This document shows positions 9,997 to 19,800 of a stretch of 64,000 bases of DNA, in pieces. Below the pieces are notes generated by a model. The model saw only the letters and a program-made list of their open reading frames with translations. It was not told the origin of the DNA and searched no databases. The stretch comes from Brachypodium distachyon. Its lineage: Eukaryota; Streptophyta; Magnoliopsida; Poales; Poaceae. The stretch spans positions 21,752,501 through 21,816,500 of the forward strand of contig NC_016132.3 in the NCBI RefSeq assembly GCF_000005505.3, given 5' to 3'. The position numbers were made by a program, and so were the translations under genes. Every line of letters begins with the position of its first letter. The first letter of the stretch is position 1.

Positions 9997-11869
9997 TATA
10001 GTGGGAAAAAAAATCTGCCATTGGACACTTGGAAGGTCTTTCTGAAAATGCTATTTCCTTCCTGCCTAAATTTTTGTCATTGAGTACGGCACTGCAAGAA
10101 ATCCACTCATCAAACGGCCACGGTACGGCGGTGTTCGTCAGCAAGCTAAGTAGCCGGCCGGCGTACGGCAGCGGCATGTTTTATCGCCCGTTTGCTTGCC
10201 CCCTTGAAAAAGAGAGATGCGCACCGGCAGGAAGCCGTGGACGACGACGAACGCGCGCGCACAGCCTTTTAGCGGCGTCATAATGCAGGGCCGCTGAAGC
10301 CAGCCGCGGCAGTGTGGTACAGGCCCTGTGCTAGCTCTTGCACGCTACGCTAGCTCGCGTTCTTTGCCTTCTCGGCGGTGCAGCTTTAACACAGAGTGTT
10401 GCATTTAATTTGTTGCATGCTTGCAGGGTCGCCCTCACGTATGTATGTGTGTGCAAGAGTACGATTACGATGTCTTTGGTTGTTTGCTCCGTAGTCCGTA
10501 GTTAACTTCGCACACGCACAGTGTTGCATTTAAACTTGTGAATTCAACCTTTGCGGAAGAGTCACTCATCAAGACTGAAGAGTGAAGCTGGCTAGCCGAG
10601 GGCACAAAACACCTCGAGCTTGGGAGCGGCCGGTGGGCCGGTTAATCATTTGCCGTTTTGCGGCGGATCCGTGACCGTAGCTGGAAAAGAACGAGACCGT
10701 ATCACATCAGCCAGCAAAGTGTGTGCCCCGGGCCCGCGGGCCGCACCAAATAGTTAGCTGCTGGCGCGGTGTTCCCAGCTTTCCAACTCACCATGTTTTC
10801 TTTGGACCAACCCGACACCACTACCAGTGTTCAACGTACGTGCTGCGTAGATTTGACACACTTAGTCATGTCACTTGAATTCCATCCCACGGCCACTAGA
10901 TCTTGTCCGGAATATATATTTTTAACACCACCACGATGTTACACCACTACGTATGACCTAGTTGCGATGCTGTTGCTTTGAAATGTCCCTGTAATTGTAT
11001 TTTACTAGTACTAATCATCGGTCTATTTGATAATAGTTGTGATTTTTTTTCTTTAAAAAATGACATAATCTATTATAAAAGATTACCAAAAGTACCAAGC
11101 ACCACAAAACATAATAAAAGTACATAAGGGTTCTGGGCCACGGAATGACCACTACTGCTGCTAGAATGAGCCGATGACGCGTATTGTCGCCACTCTTTTA
11201 CCGGAGCCGACCTGACCTTGTGATGACAGACGAGAACACCTCGTGCACGTGCCCCTAAGGACCAGTGTCACAGAGCCATAGTTGTCGTTGTCGAACACTT
11301 TAATCGATCTGAAGAAAGTGACATCAGAACTCGCTAGTGCGCACGCATGGCAAGAAAACCATAAGCTCGCCAGCTCGAGGGCATAACGAGAATCAACGTT
11401 GGCACTCTATCGATTCTGTCCGAACGGACGACCTCGAGGGAAATCGTAGATCAAAAGACTATCTCGATGACGAAGCATCATCATCCGCTTAGCACCGCCT
11501 CCGCGAGGACCACGTCATCTTCCACAAGCCTCTTGAGGGTGCGAAGCACCACCGGAACGAGGCAAAGGCAAGACGACCTTATTCCATGCCAATGATGTCT
11601 CCATCGTCTGGCCGTTGCCGATCCGATAAACGAAGACCTGTAAAACCCCAAGACGAGGAAAACTACTGCTCCCACAGGTAGATTGGATCCTTCTTACACT
11701 TCCCCTCCAGCGGGGACAGAGGAGGAGAGGAGGAGGAGGAGAAGGTCGACGATCTACTAGCGAAGCGGAGTGACAACGGAGATGAAACCCTAGATGAGTA
11801 TTCTAGGGGAGGAGAGGAGGCTTCTTTGGACGAGATATTAGTTGCCATGTGTGTACTACTAATATCATG
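9997..11869. other. Intergenic sequence, no supported gene
   Basis: Several short frames occur, including 10769-10981 plus and 11663-11881 minus, but none has a recognisable domain. The 11100-11860 part has a more gene-like GC content and could be decayed coding or transposon sequence; I cannot identify it. Confidence 0.35.
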
Positions 11870-12490
11870 TTTTTTTACCACTACTCAATTGCATAGTTTT
11901 TATCGCAGAAACCAGTTTGTTTGATCATAGTTGTAGTGTTGTTTTACCACCGCTCAGTTTTCATATATTTAACCCTTAAAGTTAGTTGTCAGGTTCTTTA
12001 CCGGCAAGGCTGCAACGACCAGTTTATTGATCTTGCTTGTCAAGCTGTTTAACCACAACTGAGTTGCCAGATTCTTTACCCGTAGCGGCCAATTTACTTG
12101 ATCCTAGTTGCCAATGTTTTGCCAGTACTCATTTGTCAGGTTCTTTACCGAGAGCGGTTTTCCCACCCCTAGGGGCGTGTCCCCCCATCCCCATATTTGT
12201 TAAAAATGTGGGTCAAGAACCATAAAAACGATCAGCTAAGGGCAAGTTTGGTCCACGCGGGCTGGCAAATGTTGATTTCACCGATCTCCAGTGAATCGTG
12301 CGGCCACGGTGATGGGGGGACACGCCGCTAGTGGTGGATTTTCCTTTTCGGTTCTTTACCCCTAGCAAGCAGTTTATTTGATCCTGGCGACCAATCTATT
12401 CTGCCACTATTAGGTTGCCAAGTTTTTTTTAGCTATAGAGATCATTTTATTTGATCGTAATTGTTAGTTTGTTTTTGCTTTGTTAATTTT
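11870..12490 (+). repeat. Degenerate tandem array of TTCTTTACC / TTTATTTGATCCTAG units
   Basis: Units of roughly 70-90 bp recur containing, in order, TTCTTTACC, a CAGTTTATTTGATC-like block, TTGCCA and TTTTGCCACTACTCA-like blocks (for example near 11995, 12070, 12140, 12350 and 12430). Spacing is irregular and copies are diverged. An inverted repeat (about 12150-12195 against 12308-12350, around GGCGTGTCCCCCCATC) interrupts it, probably a later insertion. Confidence 0.65.
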
Positions 12491-12520
12491 TTGCCAAAAA
12501 ATTTAGGATCTTGTGAACTC

Positions 12521-12588
12521 TCCTTGCGCAGGGGCCATGCTAATCTTAACTGTATCGTTCCAATTTTATCGGATGTCCCTGAAGCGAC
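12521..12588 (-). pseudogene. Retroposed, 3'-truncated U6 snRNA pseudogene
   Basis: On the minus strand these 68 bp correspond to nucleotides 1-68 of plant U6 snRNA, from the 5' terminal hairpin through GATTAGCATGGCCCCTGCGC to CAAGGA. There are only a few substitutions, among them CC to CG and G to A in the 5' hairpin and GAGA changed to GTTA before AGATTAGC. It stops before the last third of U6. A perfect 15-bp direct repeat GGATCTTGTGAACTC flanks it (12506-12520 and 12589-12603), a classic target-site duplication. No upstream sequence element or TATA of plant U6 genes is present, and the 3' end is lost, so it is not functional. The truncated 3' end without poly(A) indicates LINE-machinery retroposition with internal priming or template choice. 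Confidence 0.92.
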
Positions 12589-12603
12589 GGATCTTGTGAA
12601 CTC

Positions 12604-13297
12604 TAGCTACGGATAATCTTCAACGGAGTTGTATATTTTGCGTACAAGAAGGTGGGGTTGGGGGGGGGGGGGGCGGGGGGACATGAGATGGATCTGATGT
12701 TTCTTTAATGAGATGAGATGGATATAATGTAATGAATTGTTATTTTCGGTTTTTTCTGAGAGCATGAATTGTTATTTTCGTGAGCTCAAGTTTATTCCAA
12801 ATGGGCTTGGCCTGACCGAGACCCATGATTCTAGGGAGTATTTTTTTTTCCGCGGTCTGCTACCACTGCGAGAGGAATCGAGCAAGCTGCTTTACGGCTG
12901 GGCTGCTTGGCCGGGTTGGTGGGCTGCGCTGCTGTGGGGCTGCTATCGGTGCTGGTGGGCTGCGCGGGGGGAGCTAGCCCGCCAGGGTGGCGCCGCTATA
13001 TAGCTCTCTAAAATAAAATTGCACTCATCTCAAAAAGCCTCTTGAAATGGAGAATATAGGTGCGAGCCTGTCACGTGTCCACACATCTTTGTGTCCTGCG
13101 CACGCAGGCATGCATCATTGCACCCATCGGTAATACTGGTACTAGGTTCGGCTTTACACTTTTGCTGTACGACAGAATAGTGACGGAGTACGACAACAAC
13201 TGGATGTTACTCGGGCTCATGTATGACAATCTCGATCCGGACGAGAGCATAAGCCAGATTTACGGCCGGGAGCCTGGGACTACGTACGCATGGAGTA
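12604..13297. other. Intergenic sequence downstream of the OFP pseudogene
   Basis: It contains a poly-G run (about 12659-12680) and no supported gene. The open frames at 12737-13003 and 13060-13377 plus have no recognisable domain. Confidence 0.4.
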
Positions 13298-13927
13298 CTA
13301 CACCTTTTCTTTTTCGGGGGGACGCATCACGCATGGAGTATAGCTATGTGGCGCACGACGGCGTGCACAATCGGTAATAAGAGGACTCGCCGACTCGGAC
13401 GGGAAAGGAGGGCAGAATGGGCCGCCGCGCGGGGCCCAAAGGTTAGCGAAGGCGTGGAGGATGAGCGGGTGGTGGCGCGGCGAGTTGAGCTGGAGGAAGC
13501 CGTGCAGCAGCGCGTTGAGGTCCTCCCGCGAGTACATCTCCTTCTCCACCACCATCGCCACCATCGATTCCCTGAAGTCCTCGATCGTACGGCGCTGCCG
13601 AGTCCACTTCCACCGCCACCGCCATTGCCAACGACTCACGACTCCATGTCTCCATCGTCATCCGGCTGTTAATCTCATGTTGCTCCCTTCTAGCACCGCC
13701 GCAGCTCCTCTTCCTTCTCCGCCTCATCCGGCGCCTCGCCTCCACGTAGTCGTCGTGAACGTAGAGGGTGTTGGCGGTGGCGGCGTAGGTTGCGAGTCCA
13801 CGGACGAGACCGTGGTGACGCCCGTCATCGTCGGTGGAGGAGAGGACGCAACGTGCGACGACTTGGGCTTGGAACCGCCTCGTCCGCGCGCACGGGACGC
13901 CAGGGAACAGAGCAGCGAGTTGAGCAC
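13298..13927 (-). pseudogene. OVATE family protein pseudogene with stop and frameshifts
   Basis: An OVATE domain is plain in one minus frame at about 13440-13600 (IEDFRESMVAMVVEKE, then YSREDLNALLHGFLQLN and HHPLILHAFANLW). Upstream in the same frame (13927-13724) is a second OFP hallmark, the Ser/Thr/Pro-rich stretch with TTVSSVDSQPTPP and STFTTTT, closed by a stop. Between them the OFP-like acidic and AVAVEVDSAAPY segments lie in the other two frames, so at least two or three indels have accumulated. One is next to TACGATCGAGGAC at about 13583, where an extra GATC would explain the shift. A TGA also closes the frame at 13658-13660. Family length would be about 210-260 residues. It differs in class from the intact OFP at 7983 and is probably a separate old paralogue, not a recent copy. 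Confidence 0.78.
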
Positions 13928-14060
13928 CCTCGGCGCGCGGTTGCAGCGTCGTCCGCCGCCACGACGGGCCGGAGCACCACCGGCCCAACATCACTATAAG
14001 CCCATGCATTGTGTTGGATAGACCTAGAGGCAAGACAGGTGCTTCTGGCCATATAAATTT

Positions 14061-14288
14061 AGGGGCTGTTTGGTTTAAGTCCAAAGTTACCCTACCAAAA
14101 ATTCACCAAATAATTGGTGACGGTTTTGCTAGCCCATGAGTTGACCAATTTTGGTCAAAAAGTTGAATTAAAGTTGGCTATAGGACATTGACTAGTCAAA
14201 TATTTGATCATCATTCAACCAAACCAAATTTTGGTTAATGACCAAAAAATTGGCTTGGTATGTTTTGGTAGCAAACCAAACACACCCT
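14061..14288. mobile_element. MITE with AGGGGCTGTTTGGTTT ends
   Basis: The left end AGGGGCTGTTTGGTTT is matched in inverse orientation by the right end AACCAAACACACCCT. The 228-bp interior is AT-rich with further short inverted matches (ACCAAAAATT, AATTTTGGT). A clear target-site duplication is not visible, so the superfamily (hAT or PIF/Harbinger type) is open. Confidence 0.7.
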
Positions 14289-14329
14289 AAATAGTCGTGT
14301 CCGTCTTCGTATGATTGATCTTTAGACAA

Positions 14330-14590
14330 ACCCAACATTTGGTATTAGAGCAAGGTCCAAGATTTGAAAATGTGATTGCCCCGGGGAGGCGCGGGATGTG
14401 CTAGCACCTCGGGTCGAGCAATCAACGACGGAGCGGTGTCCGCGGATAAGAGTGGAAAAAGCCAACATTTTCTATGAGAGCCAAGTTCAAAATTCGAAGA
14501 CGTGCTTGCCCCGACGAGGTGATGTGCTAGCGCCTCGAGGCGAGCAATCAGCGGCGGAACAGTGTCCGCAGCAGATAAGAGTGGGCAAAC
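14330..14590 (+). repeat. Diverged tandem duplication of about 131 bp with a PBS-like motif
   Basis: Both copies start CCAACATTT, continue through a TTGCCCCG block and GATGTGCTAGC-CCTCG, and end near CAGATAAGAGTGG (14330-14459 and about 14461-14590). Copy 1 carries TTGGTATTAGAGCAAGGTCC, resembling the initiator-tRNA primer binding site TGGTATCAGAGC of Ty1-copia elements. The block may be a remnant of the LTR/PBS junction of a copia element, but no coding part is present. Confidence 0.55.
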
Positions 14591-15009
14591 CCAACACACC
14601 ACCCATCTTCTCTAGCACCAGCCAACACCCCTCCCCCCACCCTCCCACTCCACACACACAACCCTAAGTTGGACCGGCGACTAATTTCCTTCTCATCCTC
14701 GGCTCTGACAATATGGCCGGCCGCATCATTGTTGGCTCTGGATCGATGGTGCCTCGCTTCCGTCATGTCGCCACCGGCTGCTGCTCGAGAGAGTCAGTGA
14801 CGAGAACAAGAGAGGAGAGAGAGACTGCTCGGGAGAGAGATGAGAACAACATGCGGAGGAGATGAAGACATGAGAATGGGAGAGTATAAGGAGCGCGAGT
14901 GGGGCTCATCGGGTTTAACTCCACCAAATAAGGCAGTTAGCCACCAAAGAGTTATTTCCGATAGCTAAGCAAAAAGTTGATTTTTGATGGGCCTATGCGA
15001 TGAATCCTT
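14591..15009. other. Intergenic sequence
   Basis: Low-complexity purine-rich stretch (about 14780-14890, GAGAGAGA). No gene or terminal repeat is seen. Confidence 0.4.
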
Positions 15010-15166
15010 AAGGTCTCGTTTGGAAAAACGAATTCTTGTAAGTAGGATTTTTGTGGAATAAGATCATTTTTCTTGGTCCTCTAAAAAAAAGATCATTTTT
15101 CTTGGTGCCCTTTGGAACCGAACACAGGAATAGAAAACTGGATTTCTGTGAAATCATATGTGATGT
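15010..15166. mobile_element. Left part of a hAT-like MITE, probably split by an LTR insertion
   Basis: It begins AAGGTCTCGTTTGGAAAAACG, a common grass MITE end, and contains the block CCCTTTGGAACCGAACACAGG. A 30-bp internal duplication (AAGATCATTTTTCTTGGT) is present. A continuation-like sequence (CACAGGATTGGCTTCCTATCC, then AAAAGCATTCGATTAGAACGG) reappears at about 16495-16570 after the LTR-like segment. That is how an interrupted element would look. Confidence 0.5.
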
Positions 15167-16498
15167 GTAACATTGGCAAGTGTTTTAGATGAAATATTGA
15201 TGTGGATATTTTGGATAATATGGATATTCATGTGATGACATGTATCTTGTTTGGACTTAGTGCTTTGCTAGTGGTGTGCTGATCCATTAGTTTCTTATGT
15301 GAAAACATGGCGTGAGTTGTGTGGAACTTACCCTGAGTCAAGTCGTGGAATTGTGCTCGTACTGGTTATTTGTGTGTTCGCTTTCAGGTGTTGCCGGAGC
15401 TAGAGGAACGTGGTCGATGATAGGATCGAGGGACGAAGCTTGGGAGAAGCTGAGGTCGAGGATCAAGGTCATGCGGGACGTTCGTGCGAAGGAACAATGG
15501 AAATGAAGGCTACGATGATCCGGGAGGGCACCGGTTTGTCGTACGTTGTTTATACCGGATATTTACAGTATTGGAGATATTCGATAGGTGATGGTCGAGT
15601 TTTGAAGACATCACAAGAAGAGTTGATGGCATGGAGTGGCATCGACATGAAGATATGTAGGTCCAGCCGTGGCTGGATGAGAGATGTTTAAAGATTAAAC
15701 AGTAGAGTCATCAAGATGGCGTCGGATGGAAAAGTGGTCTACATGGAAGTTGTGAGTGTTGTCGAGACGAACAACTTTGCTTTTGGAGTCATCTCAATCC
15801 GAGGTCGTCTGTGGGCCCCACGGGCAGAATAACGACCGGGACAGAGAAGTTCGTGTTGGATTCGGACTCGGTTTAGGGTCGCGAATTTTCCCTTATAAAT
15901 AGAAAGCATCCTAGTTAGGGTTTTACCAAAGACGTGAGGAAACTCAGAGTTTTGGATCTAGATCAATTCTTGGAGAGTTCTTGGATGCATGGTTGCATCT
16001 TTTGTAATCGATCAACATCATTGCAATAAAAAGATTCGTTGGCGGTGTCATCTCTGTTTTTCTCGGATCTCCGTGGATTCTTCGTGCTAGATCTTTCTAA
16101 CACTTTGGTGCAGGTTCATCACGAGTTCATAATACTTTGCTGCAGGTTTATCACGAGATCAAGTGAAGATTGCGATTAATTCATTTTTCTTGTTATTCCT
16201 CGAAATTGGTTTTAGATTAATCCTCGTAACTTTCTATCAGCTGTTACTATTTTGATCATATCTTTTGATTGGTACGTCCGATTGAGCTGATTCTTCTTGC
16301 GTTGGTTAGATAATTTCAATACCTTTCTTTTGCATACTCGTACGTATTTTTTGTTTCATCCAATCAAAAGTTACGGCTGTTTTACTATCACGGACAGAAA
16401 AATGATTTAGGGTTTGAACTTTCAGGAAAAGTTTTAATTTGCTTCCGCGCAATCATTCACCCCCCCTCTGATTGCCTATCTCGATCTCACAATTTCAC
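15167..16498 (+). mobile_element. Probable solo LTR (copia type)
   Basis: The segment carries LTR-like signals in order: a TATA box TTATAAATAG (about 15892), then a CAATAAAAAG polyadenylation-type signal (about 16024), then near the right end CATTCACCCCCCCTCTGATTG, a motif I know from the U5 end of several grass copia LTRs. It appears to start TGTGATGTG and end about ...TTTCA. No gag-pol or primer site follows. Exact ends and target duplication are uncertain (TCATA and TCACA are candidates, one mismatch). Confidence 0.45.
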
Positions 16499-16856
16499 AG
16501 GATTGGCTTCCTATCCTTCACATTTTACAGGAATATAAAAGCATTCGATTAGAACGGAAAAATTGCTGGCATGAAAACGGTTCTGGCCGCACTTCGGCCG
16601 CTGCGTTTCCTCTTTCGGGCGCCAAAAAAGCCCTGGCAGCTTGATCGGAGAAACTTCTTGCAGCACTGAAGGCAAATTTATTTCTGTTTGCAAGTCCTGG
16701 CTGTGTAGTATACACATACACATACGCCACAAAGAATGGTTGAATCAAAAGGCAAAACCAGACCACACGCTCTTATAAAATCAAGCGATTTTGAGTAGAC
16801 TCATATCACAATGGGGAGCAACCAAAAAAAGCATCAGGGCTATCAAATACAAATAC
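16499..16856 (-). other. 3' flank and presumed 3' UTR of the NEK6-like gene
   Basis: Minus-strand sequence after the kinase stop codon. It holds the right remnant of the split MITE (to about 16570) and no other gene. I could not fix a polyadenylation site. Confidence 0.4.
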
Positions 16857-19800
16857 TCACATAGATGTGCGACTTGCTTCGTCGTTCATCATGCCTTTAA
16901 AACTTCTAGCCAACCAGATTGCTGTTTCTCTTGGGGAGACCTTAACCTTCCCAAACGGCTTCAGAACAATAGCAAGTTCCTCCAATCTGTTGTCTTCCAG
17001 TAGGTCCGCAGAAAGCTCCAGGAGCCCTTCAAGAGCCTCAGCTCGCTGCCTAAATGATGTGACATCTAGCATTTCCTTAGCAGGGGATGTCTCTTCCTTG
17101 ACAACATTGTTGGCCTCAGAGGTATAAGATTTCACATTGACGACAGTAGATAATTTTACTGTGTCTGAGCTGGCTGGTATCCTACAGGCAGCATCGCCTT
17201 CGGGAACATTCAATTCGGAAGCAACTGAAGGAGGAAGTGTAGAAAGCAGTGTGTTCAATGGACATGAGCTGCTTTTTACGTCCAGATCTTCTCTTGTCAC
17301 ATTCAGAAGTTTGCTGGCATCCATGTTCCGAGTTTCCCCTTGAACATTTTCTGATATACACCGCTGGTTGCTGGCATGGAGATTGATGTGTAGAATATCC
17401 TGTACATCATCATCAACCAGTGGGTCTAAATGAGAACCTGTTTGTTCCTTCAATGACTGAATGGAATTGGGCCCCTTCTCAAGTATTCTATTTTCTGCGG
17501 TTGGAACAAAAGAAGCAACATCTAGTGTTATCGATGAAAGAAGTTCTTGGACAGTAAATTTATCCTCGCCGCTATGTGAGGTGGCAGCTTTCTGCCCATG
17601 CATACTGGATTGAACATCATCCTTGCAAACAAACTCTTGCTCAACGCTTTGAATGGATGGATCCAAAGCAGAGCTAAGTCTTGAATCATCATTACTAGCC
17701 ACAGTCATCTGCAAATTGTTGGTGATATTTTCCGAAGATGGTATGGCTGTAAGGTCGTCGTCTTTTGTGGCAGCATCGAGCGCAAAGCCTGTGTACGATG
17801 CAATCAAGCAAGCAGGTGAGTAAGGTTCAGATAGTTCAGACAGGTCCATCTTTTCAACAGAACCAACTGTAGAACTTGAGCAAGCACTGAAGTGTTCCTT
17901 AGTTGCTACAGCGAAAAAATCTCGAGGAGCAGATTTTGAATGTGGATGGTCTAGCATGATGTTCACTCCTTCTGACGGATATTTAGGTATTCTTACAATA
18001 TGTGGAAGATCACCAGGAGTACCATCTAGACAATGAGGAGGTTGGGATGGACTTCTCTCACTCTCTGTCATGACCTTAATCTGAGCTCCTTTTGGCACAA
18101 TGACTGGGAGGCTAGTAGTCCCTACTCCCGCTCGTCTCTGAGGGCTAGGCCGTCTAGTAGCACTAGGTGGCGTCTTGATCTTTGACTTCCTTGAAACTGC
18201 AGAACCATTTTCTACGACCTGTTTGGCAGGTTCAGGAGTTGATGACCGACCAGTATTGATCTTTGAATTGTTTTCAACATGAGGTGACTGCAAGACCAGT
18301 AACAGAAGAAAGCAGTTAGCAATAGAAACAAAATGGATGTAAACGATAAAAGAAGTAGGCTCATACCAGTTGCTTCAAGGGTGGTGACGGTTGAATTGGA
18401 CTCACACATCCATCCTTGGTATTGGCCGATCCATGAGATGAATCGTCACCAGACTTTGATCTGTATGAAGCACCACTGTTAATTCTTGAAGTCTCTGATG
18501 ACTGCTCTTCTTCATTCTCACTACTGACTGCAGGACTCAGCTTTATACCTCTAGCTCTTGCAGGAGAACTGCTTTCTCTAAGCCTGTTCTCCTCTCTTAA
18601 GGTTGTCATTATCTTCTCAATGATTTTTGGTTGCTTACTCTCACCTCTAGGATGCTGATGTAAGGATTTCGATGAATCTTGTCTTTTCAGTTCAGCACAC
18701 GAAACATCTTTGTTTACTCTGAGATCTTCTAGTGTTGTACATTTTTCATCTGAGTCAACTCTGTCCACATCATGAATGCTTAGAGTATCAACGACCTTGA
18801 TATCAGTACCTGCAGCCCCCCCTGATGTGCTTCTGTCACTTGATTGTGTGCTGTTTATATCACTGCTAGAAATGCTACTGCTCTGGCTCTCAGACATGCT
18901 TCTCTGACTGCCCCGTGAAGTGGACAATGCTTTCTGTGGTGTCCGTGTGGAATTTGAAGCATCAGAAAGAGCACGACATTGATCAATATAAGGTTGCAGA
19001 TATGGGTTCTTCATAATCTCTGAAGCCTGCTCACATGACATGATGATTTTCAGAACACATATGGAATGAAAGAGACAAAGCTATAAGTAGAAGGTTTCCC
19101 GCTTCATAGTAGCTTACAGTAGGTCGATGCTCAGGATTCTTCCTCAACATAATTTTGATAAGAGATTTCCTGTAAAAGCAAAAAATATGAACCATTTGAG
19201 TTGGTATCTTATTTAGGGAGCCACTATAATAATAACATCATAAGTTTATCACTGGGAAATAGGAAGAAAATATTAACAACTTGCCGAAATACTGCAGATG
19301 CTACCAAATTATTACTTTGTTCTCACTAATATAATAAGTACGAGGACTTACAGCACAGGTCATGTGATGGAAATGATTGAAAAATGACAAGGTCACAAGA
19401 CGCTTTTAAAACAGGAAAGAAAAAGAAATACCCAGCTTCCATACAGGCTACTCTATGAAGACAAGGCACGTACATAGAAGAAGAGTAGCAGGCAGGCAAG
19501 GGACCCATGGAGGACCTATTTATCTTACTTATCAATCCAGCCATATCCTGCAAGCATTGTGGGTCGGGTAAGTTGATTTTTTTTAAGAAAAGCTATTAAA
19601 GATACTAGCATCACGAAATAACAAACAGGAAACCAAACATTTCTATTGATAAAGTTCAAGTAGATCATACAATCAGGGGTAATTCCTCCTTTTTGAAGAA
19701 AAAAGTAGATCATACAAACTTTATTCCATTGTAAATATTATTTTGGATAGCTAATATGTTAGATGCTAATATGTAATGGAATAGTTAGCTTTGTCTGACT

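Noticed and set aside
12521..12588. Functional U6 snRNA gene
   Set aside because: The last third is missing, substitutions occur in conserved positions and no promoter elements precede it.
13443..14084. 213-residue minus frame as an intact protein
   Set aside because: Its residues are OFP-like only over two short stretches; the OVATE domain lies in another frame, so it is a pseudogene segment.
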